This document shows, in pieces, positions 57,551 to 64,000 of a stretch of DNA of 64,000 nt (positions are counted from its first letter, which is position 1; the number at the start of each line of letters is the position of its first letter). The position numbers were made by a program, and so were the translations under genes. Below the pieces are notes generated by a model. That model worked only from the letters and a program-made list of their open reading frames with translations, was not told the DNA's origin and did not search any database. The stretch lies in NCBI GenBank assembly GCA_030248065.1, contig JASAMV010005869.1:17713-81712 (forward strand), read 5' to 3'. This DNA comes from Rhynchonema sp. JSB1_4. Taxonomy: Eukaryota; Nematoda; Chromadorea; Monhysterida; Xyalidae.

Positions 57551-58691
57551 CTACTTCTTATTGCCGCGTCGTTTCTTTGGACTAACTTTTGCGGCTTTCT
57601 TGGCCCTACGAGCGCGCGTGGACAGTTTATCAGTTTCTTGTCGCATCTTGCTGGCGATTATGAAATCGGCCCACAATCGTTCGGATTCCGAAATCAACGG
57701 CTCCAAATAATCCGCAAGTCCACGAATTGATTTGATTTGCTTGATCATTTCTATGGCACATTGCGATAGTTGCTTGCTGAAAAAATATTTATACTAAAAG
57801 AATGGGGCGGAACATGTGTCGCATACGACACTTTTAGCAGTATTACTCTGCCGTGCGTGAGAAACTGAGTCAAAACCTGTGTCGTACACGACATTTTTTT
57901 ACACCACTATTCTGCCGTGCATGAGAAACGTAGTCAAAACATGTGTCGTACACGACAAATTTTAACACAACTATTCTGTCGTGCGTGAGAAACGGAGCCA
58001 AAACCTGTGTCGTACACGACAAATTTTAGCACCACTATTCTGTCGTGCGTGAGAAACAGAGTCAAAGCTTCTGTCGTGTACGACACTGTATATAGCAGTA
58101 GAAAAAGCACCCACCTCACGGTCAGCAGATTAGTACTGGATTTCGAGCGTTTGATGGTCATCGGGGGTCGCTCGCCGCCGCACAACGCCGTGAATAGGTC
58201 GGTGTACGAGATGCCGCCAACATGTACGATTTCCTTGTTCGCGTTGCAAGCCCCTAACGCTAACAAGGTGGAGGCCGATCGATGCGGGAGCGCAAAATAT
58301 TGCTGAAGAAACGCGTTGGAAAGTATGATGGTAAACATAAACCAAACAAGGCAATTTTTACCGTGAAAGGCGGTGGCAGCAAGTCATGCGAGGCAAGCAT
58401 TCGGATTGTCTTGATTTCGGGCGATCCGGCTTGATTCAACTGAAAGTATCAAAAAACGTGTATATTCACACAAAATTACTGAACAACTGAAAATATCTCA
58501 CCGTCATGGCACTGATTTCGCCAACACCATGAGTGTATTGCACATGGATTTGAGCCCATCCGTCCGGGAACGGTACTTTACCTTTCGAGATCGCTTTGTA
58601 CCTGAAGAAAAAAGAAACGTTAGTTTTTAAGCGATATAATTAATATCTTCCCACCCATAAAATTTGCTGCTACGGGTATCTGTCTGTCGTG
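57551..58691 (-). CDS. Unrecognised spliced gene in the Polinton-like region
   Basis: On the minus strand, five segments join in phase: from an undetermined start to 58644 (ends SSKFYG), 58601-58502, 58439-58362, 58302-58115 and 57776-57551. The introns are 40-63 bases except the last, of 338 bases, which carries the palindrome cluster 57815-58090. The protein has about 220 residues: WAQIHVQYTHGVGEISAMT, then IRMLASHDLLPPPF, then HVGGISYTDLFTALCGGE, a helical stretch, and a lysine-rich tail (KKAAKVSPKKRRGNKK) that fits a nuclear protein. The first exon runs into the 58684-58950 palindromes and no start codon is certain. I do not recognise the family. It could be a captured host gene or the element's own regulator. 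Confidence 0.6.
57815..58090. promoter_or_regulatory. GTCGT/ACGAC palindrome cluster 2 (tandem, in an intron)
   Basis: Five palindromes, TGTCGCATACGACA then TGTCGTACACGACA (three times) and TGTCGTGTACGACA, sit in about 64-base tandem units that also share CTATTCTG(C/T)CGTGCGTGAGAAAC. They lie in the last intron of the minus-strand gene. Confidence 0.8.
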
Positions 58692-58955
58692 TACGACTTT
58701 CGCCGTTGGGCGAATCGTGTCGCAAACGACATTTCTGTCGTGTACGACTTTCGCAATTGGGTGAATCACGTCGCAAACGAAATTTCTGTCGTGTACGACC
58801 TTCGCAGCTGGGAGAATCGTGTCGTAAACGACAGATATGTCGTGTACGACTTTCATAGTTGGGAGAATCGTGTTGTACTCAACAGAAATGTCGTGTACGA
58901 CTTTCATAGTCGGGGAAATCGTGTCGTATACGGCACAATCGTGTCGTAGACGACT
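58684..58955. promoter_or_regulatory. GTCGT/ACGAC palindrome cluster 3 (divergent promoter)
   Basis: About eleven sites. The main one, TGTCGTGTACGAC(T/C)TT, recurs every 51 bases, alternating with a second type, GTCGNAAACGACA. Tandem units are about 51 bases. The cluster separates the minus-strand spliced gene from the TATA box of the + strand gene at 59015. Confidence 0.82.
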
Positions 58956-58971
58956 TTATGCTAAAAACAAG

Positions 58972-58979
58972 TATAAAAG
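58972..58979 (+). promoter_or_regulatory. TATA box
   Basis: TATAAAAG in the context AAGTATAAAAGGAGC, 43 bases before the ATG at 59015. The ORF is open further upstream, but that part overlaps this box and cannot be translated from this promoter. Confidence 0.8.
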
Positions 58980-59014
58980 GAGCTAGTTTTTTCGGGGAAA
59001 ATCATATCGTCGAC

Positions 59015-59572
59015 ATGTCTGCCTCCGACGTCATTCGAAAGTTCAAGACCAAGTACAACACCTACGTGAGCCTGTTCCGAGGAGAACCTGGCGGAACTCG
59101 AGGATGGAGACATGTGAAGAAAAACCACTGGCCAGACACAAAAACGAACCACCGGTGCACTTTCAAAGCAGGAATTGACACTTTAAGTCTCGTTGAAATC
59201 GCAGTGCAAGCTGGTGTAATGGGCACTGACGTGAGGCAGCAAACAATACGTTTGGTCTGTCATTTCCCGTTTGTGGTTGGCTTTGATCACATGCGTAAGA
59301 AGGCCTGTCACTGTGTTGTTGTCGTTATTTCGTTCAAAACGCAGGAGGTTATTACCTTCTACCCTGAGCCATGTGGTGTTGGCAGGGAAACGAAACGATG
59401 CAAATACAGTGCATTTTTTACGCATGGCCACTACGAGAACGTGTCACTAAAGTGCCTGAAATATCATCTTGTGATCGGTTCCGGATTGAAAAAGTGTCGT
59501 GAATGCAACTGTAAGTGCTTCAGGTTTACACCGGCAGCAGTCACCAGTGCGGAGAAGGCGTTCTTACGCTGA
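59015..59572 (+). CDS. Unrecognised Polinton-associated protein, 185 aa
   Basis: A single open frame with the start set by the TATA box (MSASDVIRKFKTKY). It has a basic N-terminal part, a hydrophobic strand region (CHCVVVVISF), and a Cys-rich end, KKCRECNCKCF, that may bind metal. It is not similar to any Polinton core protein I know. The palindrome cluster lies directly upstream and a histone-type stem-loop follows 35 bases after the stop, as for the gene at 56698, so both genes seem to be under the same control. Confidence 0.65.
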   Translation: MSASDVIRKFKTKYNTYVSLFRGEPGGTRGWRHVKKNHWPDTKTNHRCTFKAGIDTLSLVEIAVQAGVMGTDVRQQTIRLVCHFPFVVGFDHMRKKACHCVVVVISFKTQEVITFYPEPCGVGRETKRCKYSAFFTHGHYENVSLKCLKYHLVIGSGLKKCRECNCKCFRFTPAAVTSAEKAFLR

Positions 59573-59606
59573 AACCTGGTCTGCGGACCACTTACCCTAA
59601 CCCAAC

Positions 59607-59622
59607 GGCCCTCTTCAGGGCC
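59607..59622 (+). terminator. Histone-type mRNA 3' stem-loop
   Basis: Same GGCCCT-CTTC-AGGGCC stem-loop with ACCACA tail as at 57153, 35 bases after the stop. The bases after it, AGAAAACCATGG, also match the first copy (TAAAAACCATGC), and may be a downstream processing element. Confidence 0.85.
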
Positions 59623-59662
59623 ACCACAAGAAAACCATGGCAACAACAAATTGAGTAATACT

Positions 59663-60073
59663 TTATTTATTATCCGACACACAAACGTTACGGTTTCCAC
59701 AAGATGTGCAATAGTTCACAGTTAGAGACACTTGAGGTACTAACAATAAAGTACAATCATCAGGCTTATCACTCAAATTTTTGTCCTTGCTTTTAATCAC
59801 TTTCTCCTCTTCTTTCGTCTTCTTTGCAGCTGGAAATTCTGCACCAATCTCAGTATTCGAGCGTTTCTTCGTATTCGGGCCAGACGGAGGGATTGTGACT
59901 GTGACTTTCTTGACCTTTTTCGGGTTTTTCGACTCCTTGGCATCTTGCGGTGGACCATTTTTGGTCTCTGGAGTTATCAGAAGAGCTTCTTGCCGTCTGC
60001 AAACGGGCGGTGGACGGTTATCTGGCTCCTGGTTTCCAGTTAGCGAGTCCAGAAAAGCGTCAAAGTCAGTCAT
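59663..60073 (-). CDS. Unrecognised lysine-rich protein, 136 aa
   Basis: Starts MTDFDAFLDSL, an acidic-hydrophobic helix. It then has a long Pro/Lys-rich disordered part with nuclear-signal-like KNPKKVKKV and AKKTKEEEK, and ends with CTSCGNRNVC, a possible zinc knuckle. A TATA box (TATAAATA on the minus strand, 60108-60115) lies 35 bases before the ATG. It shares the heat-shock promoter with the gene at 60241. The function is not known; a small regulator or DNA-binding protein would fit. Confidence 0.6.
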   Translation of the reverse strand: MTDFDAFLDSLTGNQEPDNRPPPVCRRQEALLITPETKNGPPQDAKESKNPKKVKKVTVTIPPSGPNTKKRSNTEIGAEFPAAKKTKEEEKVIKSKDKNLSDKPDDCTLLLVPQVSLTVNYCTSCGNRNVCVSDNK

Positions 60074-60107
60074 AATGAAGAATGAGCATCAAAGCAATGG
60101 GGGGCGA

Positions 60108-60115
60108 TATTTATA
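60108..60115 (-). promoter_or_regulatory. TATA box of the 136-aa gene
   Basis: TATAAATA on the minus strand, 35 bases before the ATG at 60073. Confidence 0.65.
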
Positions 60116-60132
60116 CTATCAGACAGTTAATC

Positions 60133-60185
60133 TTCCAGAAAGTTCCGTAACGCAGCGGAACATTCCAGAACATTCTGGAAACTTC
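60133..60185. promoter_or_regulatory. Heat-shock element array in a divergent promoter
   Basis: 60158-60185 has six perfect alternating units, GAA/TTC every five bases (60158, 60163, 60168, 60173, 60178, 60183). 60133-60145 adds TTCCAGAAAGTTC, three more. This is a strong heat-shock factor site, placed between the genes at 60073 (minus) and 60241 (plus). Confidence 0.85.
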
Positions 60186-60240
60186 TAGGCTGTGATACAT
60201 TCTGTTTGAGAGCTCACTTTTGTTTTTTTTATAATTCATT

Positions 60241-60900
60241 ATGAAATTTAATCCTGACGACCTTCTTTCAAATGTTGGATTTCCCTTGATCAAACGACGG
60301 TATTACAATCGCAACCTTCCACCTACAAAGTACCCACACGCACTCGGTGTTCTGTGGAACGAACTTGTCAAGATGGTCAGTAACTGTCTCGATTGCCGCC
60401 TCCGATACACGAAAGAAGACAAGCAGGAACTCATCCGAAGATGTTTTCTGGAAGCCTACAGACGAGATCTGTCCGCATTCATGGAAGCATACATCACAAC
60501 AATGGTTAAGGAATGCAAACCACATCACAACTACTTGAATCCGGCAACACAAAAGTTCGAATATCGTAACGATTTGGACGGAGCCAACAATTTCCGTGGG
60601 ATAACGGCTTACGAATACATCGCACGTGATCTCTGCCAAAAGCACACCGAGAAAGAATACTACTACATATCGCCTGACTTTGCCGGCTTGTTCTGGGCCA
60701 AATGTCCGCTTCGTGACAGAGGCATCAAGCTCAACCGTATTTTAACCTATTTATCTGAGGAACTTAATTTAAAGTACTGTCACGTGAACATAACGGGAAA
60801 TGATATACTCGATTTTATGACAAGACGTGATCCATTTGAGGCTATCTGGAACGAATGGCATGACGAGTTCAAAACAACATTGTTTGAGCACGAGTATTAA
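60241..60900 (+). CDS. Unrecognised Polinton-associated protein, 219 aa
   Basis: A single open frame from ATG at 60241 (MKFNPDDLLSNVGFP). It is soluble-looking and rich in aromatic and basic residues (LIKRRYYNRNLPPTKYP; CLDCRLRY; YYYISPDFAGLFWAKCP). No membrane segment or known motif is seen. Its stop overlaps the stop of the protease gene, which runs the other way, by three bases. The upstream heat-shock array suggests stress-linked expression. Confidence 0.65.
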   Translation: MKFNPDDLLSNVGFPLIKRRYYNRNLPPTKYPHALGVLWNELVKMVSNCLDCRLRYTKEDKQELIRRCFLEAYRRDLSAFMEAYITTMVKECKPHHNYLNPATQKFEYRNDLDGANNFRGITAYEYIARDLCQKHTEKEYYYISPDFAGLFWAKCPLRDRGIKLNRILTYLSEELNLKYCHVNITGNDILDFMTRRDPFEAIWNEWHDEFKTTLFEHEY

Positions 60901-61388
60901 CCTATTTGCCTTATCATTTCGATGTCTATTATTTGCGTGTCCTCGTTGTATAATCCGTTTATCATTGCTGTCACAATCCTGTCATTCTCGTGCGTGTTTT
61001 CCGTGAATAAATTGAGGAAGTGATGAAACGGTAGTCCTTGAGCTCTTGCGTGCAAAAAGAACACAGTGTACTGACCACAAGTGGTTGCCACTGTACCCTG
61101 CAATCGTTTTTGCGAGCAATTCCACGAGATACTGTTCTTGTTCAGATACGTTTTGAAGACACCACTCGGTGTCCTGCCGTACGAACAGAAGTAGTCAGCG
61201 TAACCCTCCTTGTTGATAAAAATAGCGATCCAGTGTTCACCTGGATGATCGTGCGGCTTTGTATTGGCGATCAAACAGCAAGGCCACTTTTCGATCTGTG
61301 GTAGTTTATTGCACGGAAACACACCCAAAAACACTTTTTTGATCACAGGGTCACTGAAACATATATTGGATAACTGATTGGAATCCAT
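60897..61388 (-). CDS. Adenain-type cysteine protease (Polinton PRO)
   Basis: 163 residues. The catalytic set of the C5/Ulp1-like fold is present in order: His52 in GEHWIAIF, Asp65 in ADYFCSYG, Gln97 in RLQG and Cys104 in TTCGQY, with the Gln-Cys spacing of seven seen in adenovirus protease. In Polintons and adenoviruses this enzyme cuts capsid precursors during maturation. The ATG overlaps the stop of the capsid gene (TGATG), so both are probably on one transcript. No break is seen in the frame, and the gene looks intact. Confidence 0.85.
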   Translation of the reverse strand: MDSNQLSNICFSDPVIKKVFLGVFPCNKLPQIEKWPCCLIANTKPHDHPGEHWIAIFINKEGYADYFCSYGRTPSGVFKTYLNKNSISWNCSQKRLQGTVATTCGQYTVFFLHARAQGLPFHHFLNLFTENTHENDRIVTAMINGLYNEDTQIIDIEMIRQIG

Positions 61389-62713
61389 CAAACACTGTAG
61401 TCAAAGTATACAGTTCTATTACGATCAATCATAACAAGGTTGTCAAATTCAGCATAAACAATCATTTCAAGACCTGGCTCTTTTATAGCCTCACTGAACT
61501 CACAATGAATGGTTGTGGAACCCTCTTTCAAAAGTTCCCAGTGTGAACCTTCGGACTGTTCGGCGGTAAGGTCAAAAGCAAACAGACAGGAACAGTTGAG
61601 AAAATCTTCATAATCAAGCCAGTTACCATTATTTTTTTCAGTCATGCCTAATGTTTCACACAATTGTACATACGGCCGAACAGCCAATTTTTTTGAGAAA
61701 TCCATTTTCAACGGTTCTCTTGGGAATATTTGCCCTCCTGCATGAATGGAAATTTCAGACACGTTGTTGGGCTTGAAGTAAAAAGGAGATTTTTTCAAAG
61801 ATCCAAAGAAATTATCACTTTGAACGAAGCCTACGATCAAACGACGAGGAATTTGTCCATCAAAAACTGGTGTAGTTGGTGTATTTTTTCTCCCAGGACT
61901 GATATGCATGTTTCTCATGGCAACTCGGCGTATAGGGTATTTGGCTGGTGCCCTTTGCAGTGCGGCCTCTATGCCTAGGTGGACGGTATTGAGAAGTTGC
62001 ATCTTCTTAACATACCAAACCATGTCTAACACCTCAATTTTGTAAGGCAGAGCATTATCTTTGAAGCACATTAGACAGTATTCATCAGAATTCCTGTGTA
62101 GTTCAAGATGAATGGGACAATTGCTGAGTAGAACTTTATCAGACATGAATAGATCAACGTGCAACGGAGCCATTATCTCAACGACTGCACTGCCCTTAAA
62201 CGGTTTTGATCTGTGTATAAATCCAATGTTAACGTCAGACTCAATCATGTGAGCGGGTGTATCTTTATTGTACAAAGAACTTTCCAATATCGTGTTCTTG
62301 GCTTCCCATCCGTAGTTCAATTCGGTTTCCATCATTGCTCTGTAAGCGTATAGAGGTCCACTGTCAAAAGCAAGTTTTCCGTTCAGACCGACTTTCACTT
62401 GCTTGAAAAATGTTTTACCAATCATGTTTATCGGACCAACCAACGGGTCGGTATCGTCACCTTCGGTAACCAGCGGGGTGCCATCTTTATGAACAATTCT
62501 TATCTTCATGTACACATAATTGCATGCCATATGAACGTAGTCCGGACCTGCTGGAATGGTGAATTGATAAGGTCCATTTGATGTGATGCTGTTAACGGCA
62601 TGAGCCGTATACCAGTAACTTGATTCCACAGCTGCTTGGGTTGGAGGTACAGAGAACAGGTCCAGGATGGAATCTGATGCGGGAGCACTGTTTTTATCGA
62701 TCAATTGAGCCAT
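61388..62713 (-). CDS. Polinton/adintovirus major capsid protein
   Basis: 441 residues in one open frame. The N-terminal LDLFSVPPTQAAVESSYW is the typical start of the double jelly-roll capsid proteins of Polintons, and residues around MIGKTFFKQVKVGLNGKLA fit their first barrel. It forms the hexon-like shell of the particle. It lies between the pX-like and protease genes with one-base overlaps on both sides (TAATG and TGATG). The frame is complete, which suggests recent activity. The assignment comes from family features, not a search. Confidence 0.85.
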   Translation of the reverse strand: MAQLIDKNSAPASDSILDLFSVPPTQAAVESSYWYTAHAVNSITSNGPYQFTIPAGPDYVHMACNYVYMKIRIVHKDGTPLVTEGDDTDPLVGPINMIGKTFFKQVKVGLNGKLAFDSGPLYAYRAMMETELNYGWEAKNTILESSLYNKDTPAHMIESDVNIGFIHRSKPFKGSAVVEIMAPLHVDLFMSDKVLLSNCPIHLELHRNSDEYCLMCFKDNALPYKIEVLDMVWYVKKMQLLNTVHLGIEAALQRAPAKYPIRRVAMRNMHISPGRKNTPTTPVFDGQIPRRLIVGFVQSDNFFGSLKKSPFYFKPNNVSEISIHAGGQIFPREPLKMDFSKKLAVRPYVQLCETLGMTEKNNGNWLDYEDFLNCSCLFAFDLTAEQSEGSHWELLKEGSTTIHCEFSEAIKEPGLEMIVYAEFDNLVMIDRNRTVYFDYSV

Positions 62714-63171
62714 TATTTGAAGTAGACACCCAGTTGATCCTGTAGCCGTCGACGTTTGGCACCTCTGAATGATTTACGTTTGCCTCGACGTCCTTTTATA
62801 CTCCCTCGTTTCTTGGCCCGTTGACCCGTCGTTGTTCTTTTACCCAGTCGTCCACCAGCCTGTAGTTTTTGTGATGCTGCTGTGAGCAGTGCTGCAGCTC
62901 CTTTTCGTCCCCGTGACTTTGCAGATTCAGACAGAGCTTTCCCAGCCACAAGATCCGATGCAATTTCAGCCCCAGTTTTTAATGCTTGTTTGCCAACGGA
63001 ACGTCCTGCTGACTTAGCAATTGGTAACAGAGCACGAAATATACTTCTGAAAATATTTCCCAAACCAGAACCTCGTTGATAAGGAAGGCCATAGAAACCA
63101 AAACCATGCTGTTGCTGTTGAAAGTACTGAGCCCAGTAACGTTCAGAGTCCGGAATAAACAAGACCCTCAT
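62713..63171 (-). CDS. Basic pX-like core/minor virion protein
   Basis: 152 residues. The N-terminal part is Gln/aromatic-rich, then comes a GSGLGNIFRSIFRALLPIAK helix, which is typical of adenovirus pX/pVI-related proteins of Polintons. A long Arg/Lys-rich tail (GQRAKKRGSIKGRRGKRKS) would bind DNA. Its start overlaps the end of the minor capsid gene by 29 bases in another frame. Confidence 0.75.
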   Translation of the reverse strand: MRVLFIPDSERYWAQYFQQQQHGFGFYGLPYQRGSGLGNIFRSIFRALLPIAKSAGRSVGKQALKTGAEIASDLVAGKALSESAKSRGRKGAAALLTAASQKLQAGGRLGKRTTTGQRAKKRGSIKGRRGKRKSFRGAKRRRLQDQLGVYFK

Positions 63172-63970
63172 TTTTACGTCTAAAATGCAATTTCAGTATG
63201 GTTTTACCATAGGCGAATGCTATTGGCTTATCTTGATCTGTTTTCAAAATGATTCGAACCGATGAAAATTCTTTCTTAAGTACTCCCACGTAGTGGGGGG
63301 CAATGAAGGTCCGTTCAACTATCTGACCGTAATTACCTGACACAGGAACGGTGCGGAGTAAGGGTACAGAAGTATCTCCAACGATCTGAGGTTCACAAAG
63401 GTCACAGTAGATATAAATGCTTTCCAAACCACCTCGTAAATCAGGAGGGTAGCGTGCAATAACTGAATCTTGAAACATACGGTCTTGAAACCCCATTATA
63501 TACTGTAGTTGAGGTGATAGAACAACACCAAGTTTATGTGTGTTATCAATATCAATTCCAAACTTGTTCCTGATCCTACCATAGTGAAATGTTACAGCTT
63601 GCTTTACAATCTGTCGTTCTCTAGGTTTCAACTTATCAATAGCTAGGATCAATGAACGATAAAGCTCATCTGCACTTTGGTAGTACCCAGGGTCAAGTCG
63701 AATAACGTACGTTGGAGGCGTTATGTTTTTCGTTCGAGGATGTTTGTAATCAATGACCAGGATTTCATTATTGTGCATATTATTCCACTCCACTTCTGAG
63801 TTCAGATTATTCCAACTGAAGGGGTACAAAATCTCAACGAGAGCAACGTCCCATTCACCGTTTAGGCGAATACTCTGGGGCAAATGCACAAGAAATTCAG
63901 ATGAAGTGTTATCCTTGGAATCTCGGCTCCTGGTGTTCGACGGTAAGGTGATGTAGAAGTCACTTTTCAT
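63143..63970 (-). CDS. Polinton minor capsid (penton-type) protein
   Basis: 275 residues. It starts MKSDFYITLPSNTRSRDSKD and continues through GEWDVALVEILYPFSW, the hallmark opening of the minor capsid protein found next to the major capsid gene in Polintons. It is the first gene of the four-gene minus-strand block. Its promoter must lie in the last 30 bases or beyond the window. The frame is complete. Confidence 0.75.
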   Translation of the reverse strand: MKSDFYITLPSNTRSRDSKDNTSSEFLVHLPQSIRLNGEWDVALVEILYPFSWNNLNSEVEWNNMHNNEILVIDYKHPRTKNITPPTYVIRLDPGYYQSADELYRSLILAIDKLKPRERQIVKQAVTFHYGRIRNKFGIDIDNTHKLGVVLSPQLQYIMGFQDRMFQDSVIARYPPDLRGGLESIYIYCDLCEPQIVGDTSVPLLRTVPVSGNYGQIVERTFIAPHYVGVLKKEFSSVRIILKTDQDKPIAFAYGKTILKLHFRRKNEGLVYSGL

Positions 63971-64000
63971 GGCGACGTTTTAAAGTAGGATTCGGCAATA

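Noticed and set aside
58684..58955. CRISPR array
   Set aside because: The units are tandem with similar spacers, palindromic, and in an animal-type genome; they are better explained as operator sites.
58958..59014. N-terminal extension of the 185-aa protein
   Set aside because: It overlaps the TATA box, so the transcript must start after it.

Overview
This window is animal genomic DNA, most likely from a nematode. The genes are broken by many short GT-AG introns. Nematode-type TTAGGC telomere-like runs lie at 27601-27637 and 52728-52813, and upstream gene boundaries carry cag acceptors that could receive a trans-spliced leader. Exon models below were built by hand: reading frame and splice phase were followed across each junction, and the coding length of every complete model is a multiple of three. 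Protein names rest on recognised motifs, not on a search.

From 1 to 43.5 kb, five genes lie on the + strand: the 3' end of a CDCA3/TOME-1-like gene (266-940), mitochondrial ribosomal protein mL51 (4757-8607), a PLEKHM2/SKIP-like RUN+PH protein (8919-17890), GPS2 (18851-24126) and PHRF1 (24679-43448). PHRF1 has RING, PHD and C-terminal SRI-like parts and a 6.8-kb internal exon coding for a disordered tail with collagen-like repeats. Short gaps with acceptor sites ahead of PLEKHM2 and PHRF1 would fit an operon, but this is not proven.

From 43.5 to 56.4 kb the DNA is mostly mobile. The one intact gene found is a secreted PLAT + two TSP1 protein on the minus strand (47829-50899). Around it, and inside the introns of the other genes, are many non-autonomous hAT-like elements with 8-bp target duplications, often nested two or three deep. 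There is also a 1.3-kb LTR element with matching 280-bp LTRs inserted in one of them, and large perfect-looking palindromes in a GPS2 intron.

From about 56.4 kb to the end is part of a Polinton/Maverick (adintovirus-like) element. A tightly overlapping minus-strand block encodes a minor capsid-type protein, a basic pX-like protein, the major capsid protein and an adenain-type protease. Polymerase, integrase and packaging ATPase are not in the window and would be expected beyond 64 kb. The accessory part carries unrecognised genes with unusual control signals: clusters of a GTCGT-NN-ACGAC palindrome, heat-shock elements, TATA boxes, and histone-type 3' stem-loops after two genes that are not histones. 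Together these suggest a virus-like element wired to host stress and S-phase control, and this is the most interesting part of the window.
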